A DNA stretch of 51,678 bases, from the NCBI GenBank assembly GCA_023259115.1, contig JAHFQW010000009.1, positions 1 through 51,678 on the forward strand. The letters are read 5' to 3'. Shown here piece by piece: positions 22,785 through 31,772 of this stretch. A model generated the notes under the pieces. It did no database searches and was not told the DNA's origin. It saw only the letters and a list, made by a program, of their open reading frames with translations. Origin of the DNA: an archaeon. GTDB lineage: Archaea > Nanobdellota > Nanobdellia > Woesearchaeales > GW2011-AR9. Within the stretch, counting starts at the first letter, position 1. Each line of letters opens with the position of its first letter. The position numbers and the translations under genes were made by a program.

Positions 22785-23603
22785 ATGAAAAAGAGGCGAA
22801 CATCAAAAACATCTAACAAAACCAACATCAAAAACCCCATTCTCAAAAAAGAAGTCAAACATAAACCATTTTGGGCCCTCCTAGGCATACTTCTCCTCGT
22901 CACATTTATTATCTTCATTAATAAAACCCAAACCAGCCTCAATCTCACAGGACACGCCGTACAAGTCATCTCATATCAACCCCAAGGAAGCCAACTCTTC
23001 TTTGAAATACGTAACGTTCCTAACCTCAAAGATGGCACCGCCCATTTCTCAGACACCGTCAAAAACAGTAAGATTACCATAAATGAACAATCTATTCCTA
23101 AATTCAAGGGCACTGCTCTCTCCGCATTTGATATAGAATCTCCCGAATCCACAAAAATAAGTCAAATTGACCTCACATTTAAAATCAAAAAAACAAATAT
23201 TACTAACGCTAAATTATTACCAGCTGAACTCACCCTCTATCAAAATGACCAACCAGTCTACTTATCAATTGAGAAAGAAGAAGGAGAATACACCTACTTT
23301 AAAACAACCATCAACATGTTTGGCACATACATTTTAGGTAAATCCAGAATAGAAATCACCTCCACACCAACAACAACCACGCCAGAACTCAAAGAAACGA
23401 CACCTCCCCCTCAACTTCAAGAGCCAAAAGCTCTAGAAGAACAAAAGCCAATAATAGTTGAACAACCAAAACCCCTAATCATAAGCATAACACCCAGTGG
23501 AGAAGCAACACAACCACCCGCAACTTCCACCACATCACAACCACTCCCAAAACCATCAATCTGGCAAAAAACCAAAGACTTCTTTAAAAACATCTTTAGA
23601 TAA
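22785..23603 (+). CDS. Single-pass membrane-anchored protein with proximal LTGHAV motif
   Basis: This 272-residue protein has a strongly basic N-terminus (KKRRTSK), a TM segment at about 30-50 (FWALLGILLLVTFIIFI), a short spacer and then LTGHAV, a membrane-proximal motif shared with other surface proteins here. Residues 60-185 form a beta-rich domain with many K/T/N residues. A Pro/Thr/Glu-rich stretch (about 190-255) follows and the C-terminus ends with an amphipathic basic helix (IWQKTKDFFKNIFR). The topology is N-in with the beta domain outside. Function is unknown. The TATA box at 22755 would make the mRNA leaderless. Confidence 0.7.
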   Translation: MKKRRTSKTSNKTNIKNPILKKEVKHKPFWALLGILLLVTFIIFINKTQTSLNLTGHAVQVISYQPQGSQLFFEIRNVPNLKDGTAHFSDTVKNSKITINEQSIPKFKGTALSAFDIESPESTKISQIDLTFKIKKTNITNAKLLPAELTLYQNDQPVYLSIEKEEGEYTYFKTTINMFGTYILGKSRIEITSTPTTTTPELKETTPPPQLQEPKALEEQKPIIVEQPKPLIISITPSGEATQPPATSTTSQPLPKPSIWQKTKDFFKNIFR

Positions 23604-23692
23604 AAAAAAATAATTTAATCCTTCTCTTAGAAGAATAATATCTTCAAACACATTGAAAAGAACAAATACTAAGAAAAAAACAAAAAAAATAA

Positions 23693-23827
23693 TCAATAAC
23701 CCCTGCAATCACTGCAATAATATCTATTCGCATTCTCAACCACAATTCGCTTATCACAGCTCTTACAACATCTCTGGATCTTAAACTTCTTAACCTCTTG
23801 AAAAACGTGTGCTTTCAGTTTAATCAC
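23693..23827 (-). CDS. 44-residue zinc-ribbon protein
   Basis: This minus-strand frame encodes 44 residues with two CxxC pairs (CKSC at 21-24, CSDC at 38-41), the usual knuckles of a zinc ribbon, and a basic first half (KLKAHVFQEVKKFKIQ). The start is uncertain: GTG at 23827 coincides with GAGGGTGAT, which also looks like a ribosome site, so the true start could be elsewhere. I see no other ORF in the 428 bp between 23603 and 24032. A TATA-like TTTATATAC lies upstream on this strand (near 23895). Small zinc ribbons of this kind often bind RNA polymerase or ribosomes, but I do not recognise a family. Confidence 0.6.
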   Translation of the reverse strand: MIKLKAHVFQEVKKFKIQRCCKSCDKRIVVENANRYYCSDCRGY

Positions 23828-24031
23828 CCTCTTTTTTGTAAAAGCACCCTCAAATGAGGAAATACTTTAAGTAGGTAGTAAACAAACAAAGTATATAAAT
23901 GTTTTGCTTCAGCAGCCGCTAAAAGCGCAAATATTTATAAAAGATTTATAAATAAACTCCCTTTTTGATAACCAAAGAGACAAATAGAAAATTGCATTTA
24001 ACAGCATTTCCTCTGCTAAAAACCACTAACC

Positions 24032-25060
24032 ATGAATTTCGAAAAAATCCCTCCCGTAGATAACGGCAAAACGCTACTCGATTTAGCATTTCGCAGAGCG
24101 CGCGAACACCTCTCAGAAAAAAAAATCTCGGGAGACCACTTTGCCAAGATGCACAAATTTGAAACCATCAAAATTGACACTATCAAAGACATCCTCTGCT
24201 CACGATTAATCAAAACCACGCAAAACTTCCCCCAAACACAAGAACTACCTCCTTTTTATCAAAAATTGCTCACAATTACCCTTGATTTTGCCGCATTCAA
24301 AAAATCACTCGCATCCATGCAATGGGCCATTCAAAAAATTCGCGCTTTCCAACGCCTATACAACTCAAAAATCCAACGTGAATCTAATCCCCAGCGCATC
24401 AAAGCCCTCTCCAATGAATATTATGGTCGCATTTCCTCTGTACTAAAACAAATCAATCCCCAACTTCTTTATTTAGAATACTCACGCAAGATGATGCGCA
24501 CCTATCCTGACATCAAAGAAATGTTCACTCTCTGCATCTACGGCTTTCCTAACGTAGGTAAAACAACTCTTCTTAATCATCTTGCCCACACCAAAGCCGA
24601 AGTCGCCGCCTACGCCTTCACCACCAAAAGCATCAATGCCGGCTACATCACTCTCAACGAACAAAAAATTCAATGTCTTGACGTCCCAGGCATCCTCGCC
24701 CGTGATGAAAAACTAAATCCTATTGAACGTCAAGCCGAACTCGTCTTAGATGAACTCGCCAACATCATCATCTACATTTTCGATTTGAGTGAATACTCCG
24801 GGTACTCCATCAAAAAGCAAGAACAGCTCTACCAAAAGCTCAAACGTGAACAAAAGCATAAAATCATCCTCTATCTAAGTAAAATCGACCTCACCGACCC
24901 AGATATAATAGCCCAATTCAAAAAAGACCATAAACAACACTTCTTCACCAAAGAAACCATTGAAGAAATGAAAACTGAAATTTTAAGCCAAAAAGAAAAA
25001 TTTGATGAAAAGAAACGAGAAGAAAAACCCGTAGAAGTCCCAGAATCAATCTCTTCTTAA
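24032..25060 (+). CDS. Nog1-like (OBG/TRAFAC class) GTPase
   Basis: This 342-residue GTPase has G1 GFPNVGKTT at 171-179, a G2 region near FTTKSIN (197-203), G3 DVPG at 217-220 and G4 SKID at 283-286 (Ser in the first position where NKxD is usual). The long helical N-terminal domain (1-165) with MHKFETIKIDTIKDI resembles Nog1, a GTPase for large-subunit ribosome assembly. It has a Lys/Glu-rich, probably coiled C-terminal tail (300-342). Function: likely ribosome biogenesis GTP hydrolysis. The preceding 428 bp contain the zinc ribbon gene on the other strand. No ribosomal gene is adjacent. Confidence 0.85.
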   Translation: MNFEKIPPVDNGKTLLDLAFRRAREHLSEKKISGDHFAKMHKFETIKIDTIKDILCSRLIKTTQNFPQTQELPPFYQKLLTITLDFAAFKKSLASMQWAIQKIRAFQRLYNSKIQRESNPQRIKALSNEYYGRISSVLKQINPQLLYLEYSRKMMRTYPDIKEMFTLCIYGFPNVGKTTLLNHLAHTKAEVAAYAFTTKSINAGYITLNEQKIQCLDVPGILARDEKLNPIERQAELVLDELANIIIYIFDLSEYSGYSIKKQEQLYQKLKREQKHKIILYLSKIDLTDPDIIAQFKKDHKQHFFTKETIEEMKTEILSQKEKFDEKKREEKPVEVPESISS

Positions 25061-25101
25061 TCACAAAAAATATACAATAAAGACAGAATAAGAAACACCT
25101 A

Positions 25102-25137
25102 AGTTTCATATATACGTAACTCAGAAACTACGTAACT
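25102..25137 (+). promoter_or_regulatory. Candidate operator: AGTTTC/GAAACT dyad and TACGTAACT direct repeats
   Basis: AGTTTC (25102-25107) and GAAACT (25124-25129) form an inverted repeat, and TACGTAACT occurs twice (25113-25121 and 25129-25137), 16 bp apart. They lie 45-80 bp before the winged-helix gene, where autoregulation would act. The 16-bp spacing is close to one and a half DNA turns. Confidence 0.4.
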
Positions 25138-25182
25138 TCTCAAATAGTAAACTTTAAAAAGCCCAAGAATATTATCCCCATA

Positions 25183-25461
25183 ATGCCTGAAGAACATATA
25201 GAAGAACGGCTCTCTCGCGCCATTAGCGCCTCCTCACGTAGACATATTCTGCGCCTTCTCGCAGATAAAGAATTAACAGTAAAAGAAATCGCCCAGCAAA
25301 CCCAGCAATCCGTCTCTCTCGCCTCCCGCCATCTCAAACTTCTACACGATCTCGGCTTTCTAAAACTACGTAAAGCCTATCCTCACAAATTCTACTCATT
25401 AAAATTCAAAGAACTAAAAGAACTACTCATCGTATACGACAAAGTAATTACCAAATTATAA
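25183..25461 (+). CDS. Small ArsR/MarR-type winged-helix regulator
   Basis: This 92-residue protein is a single winged-helix DNA-binding domain. Helix 2 and 3 are VKEIAQQTQQSVSLASRHLK (HTH at about 34-55, with the recognition helix SLASRHLKLL), followed by a wing (LKLRKAYPHKFYSL) and a C-terminal helix for dimerisation. No metal-binding cysteine motif is present, so it is not a metal sensor of the ArsR type. Upstream are an inverted repeat and a direct repeat that could be its own operator, and the next gene begins 45 nt later, so it may control the large surface protein. Confidence 0.75.
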   Translation: MPEEHIEERLSRAISASSRRHILRLLADKELTVKEIAQQTQQSVSLASRHLKLLHDLGFLKLRKAYPHKFYSLKFKELKELLIVYDKVITKL

Positions 25462-25506
25462 TTAAAATAGAGAAAAAAACTAAAAACATAAAAAATCAAA
25501 CAAAAC

Positions 25507-28500
25507 ATGAAACAAAAGATTAATTTTCAAAAAAAGAATAAAAAGCGTTCAACACTCAGTGAAAAGCTATTTCTTCTTGCAATCTTACTTATCACAAGCA
25601 TAATCATCCTCAATATAAGCACCAATGCAACACAACATACCTCTACCTCAAAATCCACCACCCAACAATCAACATTCCTCAGTCAAATTCAAAAAATCAC
25701 CCAACACATTTCATTAAATACCAATCTCCTCACCGGTGCCTTCATCGGAACACAAGACTTAGGAATACAAAGTATTGGCCCAACCGATGATCTTAACTCA
25801 TTCCTCGATACATTCACCGGAGGAATCAACACTTCATTCTACGGCAACGTCACCTCCGTCATCAACATAAGTTACAACAACAATAATATTCTTGTAAATG
25901 GTTCTGTGACCACTTTTGCCAGCGCAGAGATAGTAACATACCAAAACTTGTCATTAAACACATTTAACGCCAGCGTCACCATCAATCTCAGCAACACCTC
26001 TCCGAGTATGACTGGAAATGCTATTGCGCAAGCCAGTCTCTTAACCCTAAACAATAGTAATACCTCGCAAGGAACCTCTGAATGTTATGTCGCAGTAAAT
26101 ACTACCGGGATTTACACACTAGTTGCTAAAGCCAGTTTTAACTCCAAAAATTCCACCATCCTCACTGGCTCTGGAACAAACACCGGCTTTGGCACACTAT
26201 CCATGCATTTCGACAATAGCACCAATCAAATCACCTGCTCTTTTGGTGGATCCACCGTCGTAAACGCTATAACCCAAATAGGAGAGGAATTTGGTATTGG
26301 CTTAAGTGGAACACTCGGTTCCGAAGCACTTAGTCCTCCCACAGGAGGAATCAACCTCACCTTTGACAACTTCAACTACACCCGCACCTTAAACGAACCT
26401 CTCTGTGGCACCTACAGCACCAGTGTCACACTCAAAAATCATGTCAGCGCTTCGGGAACTTGTTTTACATTTACCAGCTCAAACCTATTCTTAGATTGTA
26501 AAGGATTCAACATCACCTTTGGCAACGCCACTGGTTCTGCGTATGGTGTCAACCTAGACACAAACTCACCTCGGATAAATGTAACCGTAAAAAATTGCAA
26601 CATTAATGATATCGTAGGTGGTACAGGAGACATTGGCATTCGCTATTATCAAAGCCATGACAACGGCACCATCTGGAATAACACCATTATATCACCCTCT
26701 GATGTCGCCGCCATCACCATATATTACTCCAACAACACCAACATCACAAACAATATCATCACCACTAACGCCAGTTCCACCGGCTTAGATATAGAATACT
26801 CTCAAAACACCATTATTGAGAATAATTTCATCAACACCTCAACCAGTAGCAATGGTATTTTCATTCTTACCGGCAATGCCACCATTGATGGAAACACCAT
26901 TAACACTTCCGGTTCAGGAGAAGCCATCTCGCTCTCCTCCACCCTCAATGGCACAATTATCCAAAATAATATAATTCACACACTCGGAAATGGAGGAGAT
27001 GGCATCGATCTGGCAACCAGTATCTCCACCCTCATTCAAACCAATATGGTCACCTGTGGTGGAGGACCTGTCAGCACCTGTCTCTCGCTCAGTAGTTCTA
27101 ACTCGAGTATTATTCGTGATAACAATATAACCTACACCGGTTCCGCAGGCGTCGGAGTCGGTATTTCAGTTAATTCCGAAAAAAATTACTTCATCAACAA
27201 CAATATCACCTCCACAAGCCTTGGCGAAATCTCAGACACCACCGCCAGTGTCTATCTCAATTATGTAGTGTATAACAACAGCTTTGGTGAAATCAAATGG
27301 CTTGACAACGGCACCGGTTCATTGCCCCGCAATCTAACCATGAGCCTCAATCGTACATTAGGCTTTGGCAGTAATATTTTCATCGGGAACAATACCATCG
27401 CACTAAACAAAAGTGCCTGGGCGTTTGGTGCTATTAGTAGCCTTGCTAACCTCACTTTGTATGGTATAAACCTCTCATCTGTTAACAGCATCAACAAAGT
27501 CGAAAACTTCACAACCGATGCTGTGCAAATTCAAGCAGCAGGCCCAAATTGTATAAATCTTGGGTGTAATAACATTAGTTACATCGGTAACACTTTAAAA
27601 TTTAACACCTCAAATTTTAGTAGTTTTGCAGCAAATTATAGCACGTTTGGTGGAGCGACTTCTTCTTGTGGCCTACTTTCAACAACGACTACATTAGTAA
27701 GTAGCGTAAGCAGTACCTCAACTTGTTTTCATATCAATGCCTCAAACATCATTCTAGACTGTTCTGGATACACCATCACCTATTCCACCGCAGGAACTCT
27801 AGGATATGGTATAAATAACTCAGGATATTCTAATATAACCATCCAAAACTGCCGTATTGTAGAAGGAAATATATCCACAAATAGTAAATACGGAATCTAT
27901 TTTCAAAAAAATACCACTGGTGACTCCGTACCACAAAAAGGCACTATTTTTAACAATACGCTAATCACTTCTGGTGCAAGCTCCAATGCCATAGAATTAG
28001 ATGATGCAAATTTAACAAATGTCAGCTCCAATCTCATTAATACAACCGGTTCATCAGCTCATGGAATGTTCAATACAAGAGGAAGTAATGTTTCTATCAT
28101 GTATAATAAAATTATCGTATTTAATAGTAGTGCAGATAATATTATTCTTGCCACAAGCCCCAATTCATTTCTCTCCTCAAACAATCTTACCTCCTATGGA
28201 ACTTCATCTAGTACCATCGATGTTCGTGAAGCATCAGGAACAACTTTCACCTCAAATAATTTAACTAATTTTGGAGAAACCGCAACCGTATTTAATTTTA
28301 ATAGTGCTTTTGTAAGCAACAACGTAACTATCATCTCCAATGAAATAAGAGGAAATGGCTCCGTAACCTATCTTCTCTTATTACAAAGAGTAAATAACAG
28401 TCTAGTAAATAACAATCAACTATCTGAAAGTACGAGTGGCATAGGAATTTATTTTGACACATCCACCGGAAACACATTAGTAAATAACAACATCAGTGTA

Positions 28501-30981
28501 CCCGATGGTATTGGTGGAACATGGGAAATACGTGATGACAACGCCAATGATGGTTTCTTTAACTATTTAATTTATAACAATTCTTTTGGTGAAATCAAAT
28601 GGATTGATAACGGCACAGGGAGCTTTGGTCGTAATTTAGATGTACAGATTGATCGAGATATCAGTTCCACCTCAAACATATTTATTGGAAACAACACTAT
28701 TGCCGTAAATGCATCTGCATTTCAAATCGGGAAAATAAATTCCACCGCAAATCTCACCTTATTTTCCGTAGGTCTCTCATCAATAGGCCAAATACAAAAA
28801 GTTGTTAATTTTACTACAAATAGCACCGAAATTCGCAGTGCCGGAATAAATTGTACACCCAGTGGAGGTTGTTCTATTATAAGTTACACAGGAGGAACAC
28901 TTAAATTTAATACCTCTTCATTTAGCAGCTTTGCAGGGAACTTAACTGCCGTTGACAGTATACCTCCTCTCTTCAACCCTCTCCCCACCAACCAAACCTC
29001 TGAATTTGGTGATTTTTTTAGTTACGATTTCAATGCCACAGATGACGTAGCAATCTCCACGTATGGAATTAATTACACCTCGCTCTTCAGTATCAACTCC
29101 ACCGGTGGATTAGTTAACATCTCAGCACTCAGTACGCCTGGCAACTATCAATTCAACATCTCCATCAACGACACCTCCAACAACAGAAACAATACTTTCT
29201 TCAAAATAACCATACAAGACACCATTGCACCAAGCTTCATTCCCCTTATCGCAAACCAAACACTCGAAGTGGGAAATTCATTTAGTTATGACATCAACGC
29301 CACGGATGCGTTATTTGCCAATTACAGCACCAACTACACATCTCTATTCATATTCAACAGCACAGGAGGATTAACAAACACATCAAGTATCACAACCCTT
29401 GGCAGATTCATCTTCAACATCTCCATCAATGACACCTCCAACAACAGAAACGGCACATTCTTCATGATCACCATGCAAGATACCATAGCACCCAGTTTCA
29501 TTCCTCTTGTCACAAATCAAACAATTGAATACGCAACCCAATTCACATATGACATCAACGCCACAGATATTTTATTTGCCAACTACAGTATAAACGACAC
29601 CCAGTTTAGTATTAACAACACGGGAGGAATTGTCAACACAACTCATCTGTCCATTGGAGGCTACATACTAAACATCAGTATCAATGACACTTCCAACAAT
29701 AGAAACAGCACTTTCTTCAAAATAACTATTCAAGATACTACCATCCCAACAATTAGTAATATTAGTAATCTCACCTTTGACAACACCTATAACTTAATCG
29801 CTCAGTACAACGCCAGCGATAACGTCAACATCAGTACTTGGTTCACCAACGACACATCACACTTCACCATAAACACTACTGGGTACTTCAAAAACACCAC
29901 CATTCTAACTCTTGCAACATACTGGATTAATATATCTGTAAATGATACATCAAACAATAAAGCAGGGTTAATTATTTTTGTCAATGTCACCGCCAATGTT
30001 ATATCGTCTTCCAATTCAGGGAGTGGTAACTCCAACAACAATGGCGGTGGAAGCAGTAGTAGTAGCAGCGAAACCTCAACCACAACAAGCCCTAGTGCTC
30101 CAGCCACAAACCCCACACAAACCGCTGACAAACCACAATCAGAAACTCCTCAACCAACTACCTCCCTCTCAATTGACACGGGAAGCAGTTCAGGTAAATC
30201 CTCAGAAAACAACCAAGAATCAGCCACCTCCAAAACCACACAACTCACCGGTGTCACCGCCGCAGAAAACACGCAAAATAACCAGAATAGTCCTTTTGCC
30301 ACAGGTTTTGCTCTGTTCCAAAACGCAACAAGCATCGCAACCAAATACAGCACTTTCTCCCTAAGCTTATTTGCATTTATATTCCTACTAAGCATAACTG
30401 TTTACACATTTAAAACAATACGAAAAATCCCTTTTAGAAAAGTTCCAACAATGATTGAGAAACCACTTCCAAAAACATTTATAGAAAAACCAACACAAAA
30501 AATCCTAACAAAATCTACATCCCAACCATCACCTTATGAAACAGAACTTCAATCCATTTCGCAAGAAATCCAAGGCTATGGCATACAAATCAAACCAACA
30601 TCCCCCCCTCATTCCCATAAAACATTTCTAGATCGATTTAAACCATCAACATATTCAACATATAAATCAGTAATAATGGAAACACCTGCCTCAAAATCAC
30701 ACTATGATAAACAACTCCAAAAACTAGAACAAGAAATAGCCAACCTAGAACGTCCTATTCCAACAACTAATTTAAAAACAACACCTACCTCTCAATTGAA
30801 ATGCCAAAGCACCAGAGAACTCCTAGAGCGAAAAAACAACACATTCAATCAAGCAACCACAACACCAACACAAAATTCAAAAATAACCAACCAAAAAAAC
30901 AAGTCCAATCGCTATAGTGAACGCTACCACAAAGAACTTGAGAAAATAGAACAAGAAATAACCAAACTTCGTCAGACATAA
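25507..30981 (+). CDS. Giant surface protein: two beta-helix domains, four Ig/cadherin-like repeats, C-terminal TM and coiled tail
   Basis: This 1824-residue protein has an N-terminal TM at about 18-38, LTGAF near 75, and an N-terminal beta domain. A parallel beta-helix (Asn-rich PbH1 repeats) at about 282-715 is the part nearly identical to the 44830 protein; a second, diverged beta-helix covers about 716-1150. Four Ig/cadherin-like repeats start near 1153, 1241, 1331 and 1413, each with F-x-P-L-x-x-N-Q-T type openings. A Ser/Thr/Gly/Pro linker (1500-1610) precedes a TM at about 1616-1637. The cytosolic tail has three amphipathic units beginning YETELQ, YDKQLQ and YHKELE. N-x-[ST] sequons are very frequent, implying N-glycosylation. 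Role: adhesin or surface anchor, inferred from the fold. Confidence 0.85.
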   Translation: MKQKINFQKKNKKRSTLSEKLFLLAILLITSIIILNISTNATQHTSTSKSTTQQSTFLSQIQKITQHISLNTNLLTGAFIGTQDLGIQSIGPTDDLNSFLDTFTGGINTSFYGNVTSVINISYNNNNILVNGSVTTFASAEIVTYQNLSLNTFNASVTINLSNTSPSMTGNAIAQASLLTLNNSNTSQGTSECYVAVNTTGIYTLVAKASFNSKNSTILTGSGTNTGFGTLSMHFDNSTNQITCSFGGSTVVNAITQIGEEFGIGLSGTLGSEALSPPTGGINLTFDNFNYTRTLNEPLCGTYSTSVTLKNHVSASGTCFTFTSSNLFLDCKGFNITFGNATGSAYGVNLDTNSPRINVTVKNCNINDIVGGTGDIGIRYYQSHDNGTIWNNTIISPSDVAAITIYYSNNTNITNNIITTNASSTGLDIEYSQNTIIENNFINTSTSSNGIFILTGNATIDGNTINTSGSGEAISLSSTLNGTIIQNNIIHTLGNGGDGIDLATSISTLIQTNMVTCGGGPVSTCLSLSSSNSSIIRDNNITYTGSAGVGVGISVNSEKNYFINNNITSTSLGEISDTTASVYLNYVVYNNSFGEIKWLDNGTGSLPRNLTMSLNRTLGFGSNIFIGNNTIALNKSAWAFGAISSLANLTLYGINLSSVNSINKVENFTTDAVQIQAAGPNCINLGCNNISYIGNTLKFNTSNFSSFAANYSTFGGATSSCGLLSTTTTLVSSVSSTSTCFHINASNIILDCSGYTITYSTAGTLGYGINNSGYSNITIQNCRIVEGNISTNSKYGIYFQKNTTGDSVPQKGTIFNNTLITSGASSNAIELDDANLTNVSSNLINTTGSSAHGMFNTRGSNVSIMYNKIIVFNSSADNIILATSPNSFLSSNNLTSYGTSSSTIDVREASGTTFTSNNLTNFGETATVFNFNSAFVSNNVTIISNEIRGNGSVTYLLLLQRVNNSLVNNNQLSESTSGIGIYFDTSTGNTLVNNNISVPDGIGGTWEIRDDNANDGFFNYLIYNNSFGEIKWIDNGTGSFGRNLDVQIDRDISSTSNIFIGNNTIAVNASAFQIGKINSTANLTLFSVGLSSIGQIQKVVNFTTNSTEIRSAGINCTPSGGCSIISYTGGTLKFNTSSFSSFAGNLTAVDSIPPLFNPLPTNQTSEFGDFFSYDFNATDDVAISTYGINYTSLFSINSTGGLVNISALSTPGNYQFNISINDTSNNRNNTFFKITIQDTIAPSFIPLIANQTLEVGNSFSYDINATDALFANYSTNYTSLFIFNSTGGLTNTSSITTLGRFIFNISINDTSNNRNGTFFMITMQDTIAPSFIPLVTNQTIEYATQFTYDINATDILFANYSINDTQFSINNTGGIVNTTHLSIGGYILNISINDTSNNRNSTFFKITIQDTTIPTISNISNLTFDNTYNLIAQYNASDNVNISTWFTNDTSHFTINTTGYFKNTTILTLATYWINISVNDTSNNKAGLIIFVNVTANVISSSNSGSGNSNNNGGGSSSSSSETSTTTSPSAPATNPTQTADKPQSETPQPTTSLSIDTGSSSGKSSENNQESATSKTTQLTGVTAAENTQNNQNSPFATGFALFQNATSIATKYSTFSLSLFAFIFLLSITVYTFKTIRKIPFRKVPTMIEKPLPKTFIEKPTQKILTKSTSQPSPYETELQSISQEIQGYGIQIKPTSPPHSHKTFLDRFKPSTYSTYKSVIMETPASKSHYDKQLQKLEQEIANLERPIPTTNLKTTPTSQLKCQSTRELLERKNNTFNQATTTPTQNSKITNQKNKSNRYSERYHKELEKIEQEITKLRQT
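26350..27654 (+). repeat. 1305-bp near-identical repeat, copy A (beta-helix coding)
   Basis: Matches 45724-47028 at a constant offset of 19374 bp. By eye the only difference is T at 27615 versus C at 46989, a synonymous Asn codon. Both copies are in frame within a surface-protein gene. Flanks diverge at once on both sides (26349 A versus 45723 C; 27655 G versus 47029 A). No transposase or inverted ends are visible. Confidence 0.93.
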
Positions 30982-31071
30982 ACAAAAGTGATAATCAATT
31001 TCTAATTCTCCTAAAGACGCGTCTTATAGTCAATAAAACTTAGAGCTTGACTCCGTAAAAAATAGAACAGT

Positions 31072-31665
31072 TTATTCAAATGACGAAGGGCATGGTTTTG
31101 TAAGATTAAGAGCTCCTACTACTTTTACAAAATTTTCATTAGGTAATTGTGTTATATAATCTAAAAGTGAATCTCTGGCTTTTGTTATATTTTCGTATAC
31201 TAAATCAATTATTTCATCCCAAGACCACTTATCCGGTTTGTGAGCCCTAACAAGTCTCTCTAATATTTCTTGAGGAGTCTTTCTTTCATTACTTGAATAC
31301 AATTTATACACCTTAGAAAAATAATCATTTGGATTATCTCCTTCTAAATGTAAAGAGTGAGCCAGATAAAAATCTATTTCGTTCCGTATTTTTCCAGCAC
31401 CATATATTCTCAGTGGTAGATTTCCTTCAAATTCTACTAATGCTATAGGATCAATATGAGCAACCCAAATTGGTGGACCTGAACAATCAAATACTCCTTC
31501 AGAAGAAATAAATGTTGACACAATTTGCAAAGTAAAATATCGTTCTGGAGCATGAAACCTATAATAAGAAAAAGAATTATTCCCCATTTTCCATCTTTCA
31601 AAGTGTTCTGAATATTGTAATGGTTTTTCAAAACAATCTTTAATTTTTCTTAATTCAAGTTTCAT
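31072..31665 (-). CDS. Uncharacterised cytosolic protein
   Basis: This 197-residue protein is without a signal peptide or TM segment. The sequence is aromatic- and charge-rich (FERWKMGNNSFSYYRFHAPERYF) with mixed alpha/beta character; the C-terminal part looks helical (about 130-190). No catalytic motif is recognisable. Base composition on the plus strand is T-rich with a weak C excess, unlike most minus-strand genes here, and it is divergent from the TrmB-like regulator with about 107 bp between starts. The two may be a newly acquired regulator-target pair. I do not recognise the family. Confidence 0.55.
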   Translation of the reverse strand: MKLELRKIKDCFEKPLQYSEHFERWKMGNNSFSYYRFHAPERYFTLQIVSTFISSEGVFDCSGPPIWVAHIDPIALVEFEGNLPLRIYGAGKIRNEIDFYLAHSLHLEGDNPNDYFSKVYKLYSSNERKTPQEILERLVRAHKPDKWSWDEIIDLVYENITKARDSLLDYITQLPNENFVKVVGALNLTKPCPSSFE

Positions 31666-31772
31666 TTTTACAAACCTAGAGAGATACGAGAATGCTATTT
31701 ATTATTTACTTACCCCCTTTGGAGATATAAGATAGAAAGTTTTAAAAGTACACTAAATTAATCTGAAAAATC

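Noticed and set aside
26350-27654. Insertion sequence or transposon carrying the repeated 1305 bp
   Set aside because: No transposase, no inverted ends and no target duplication; the block is coding and in frame in both genes.
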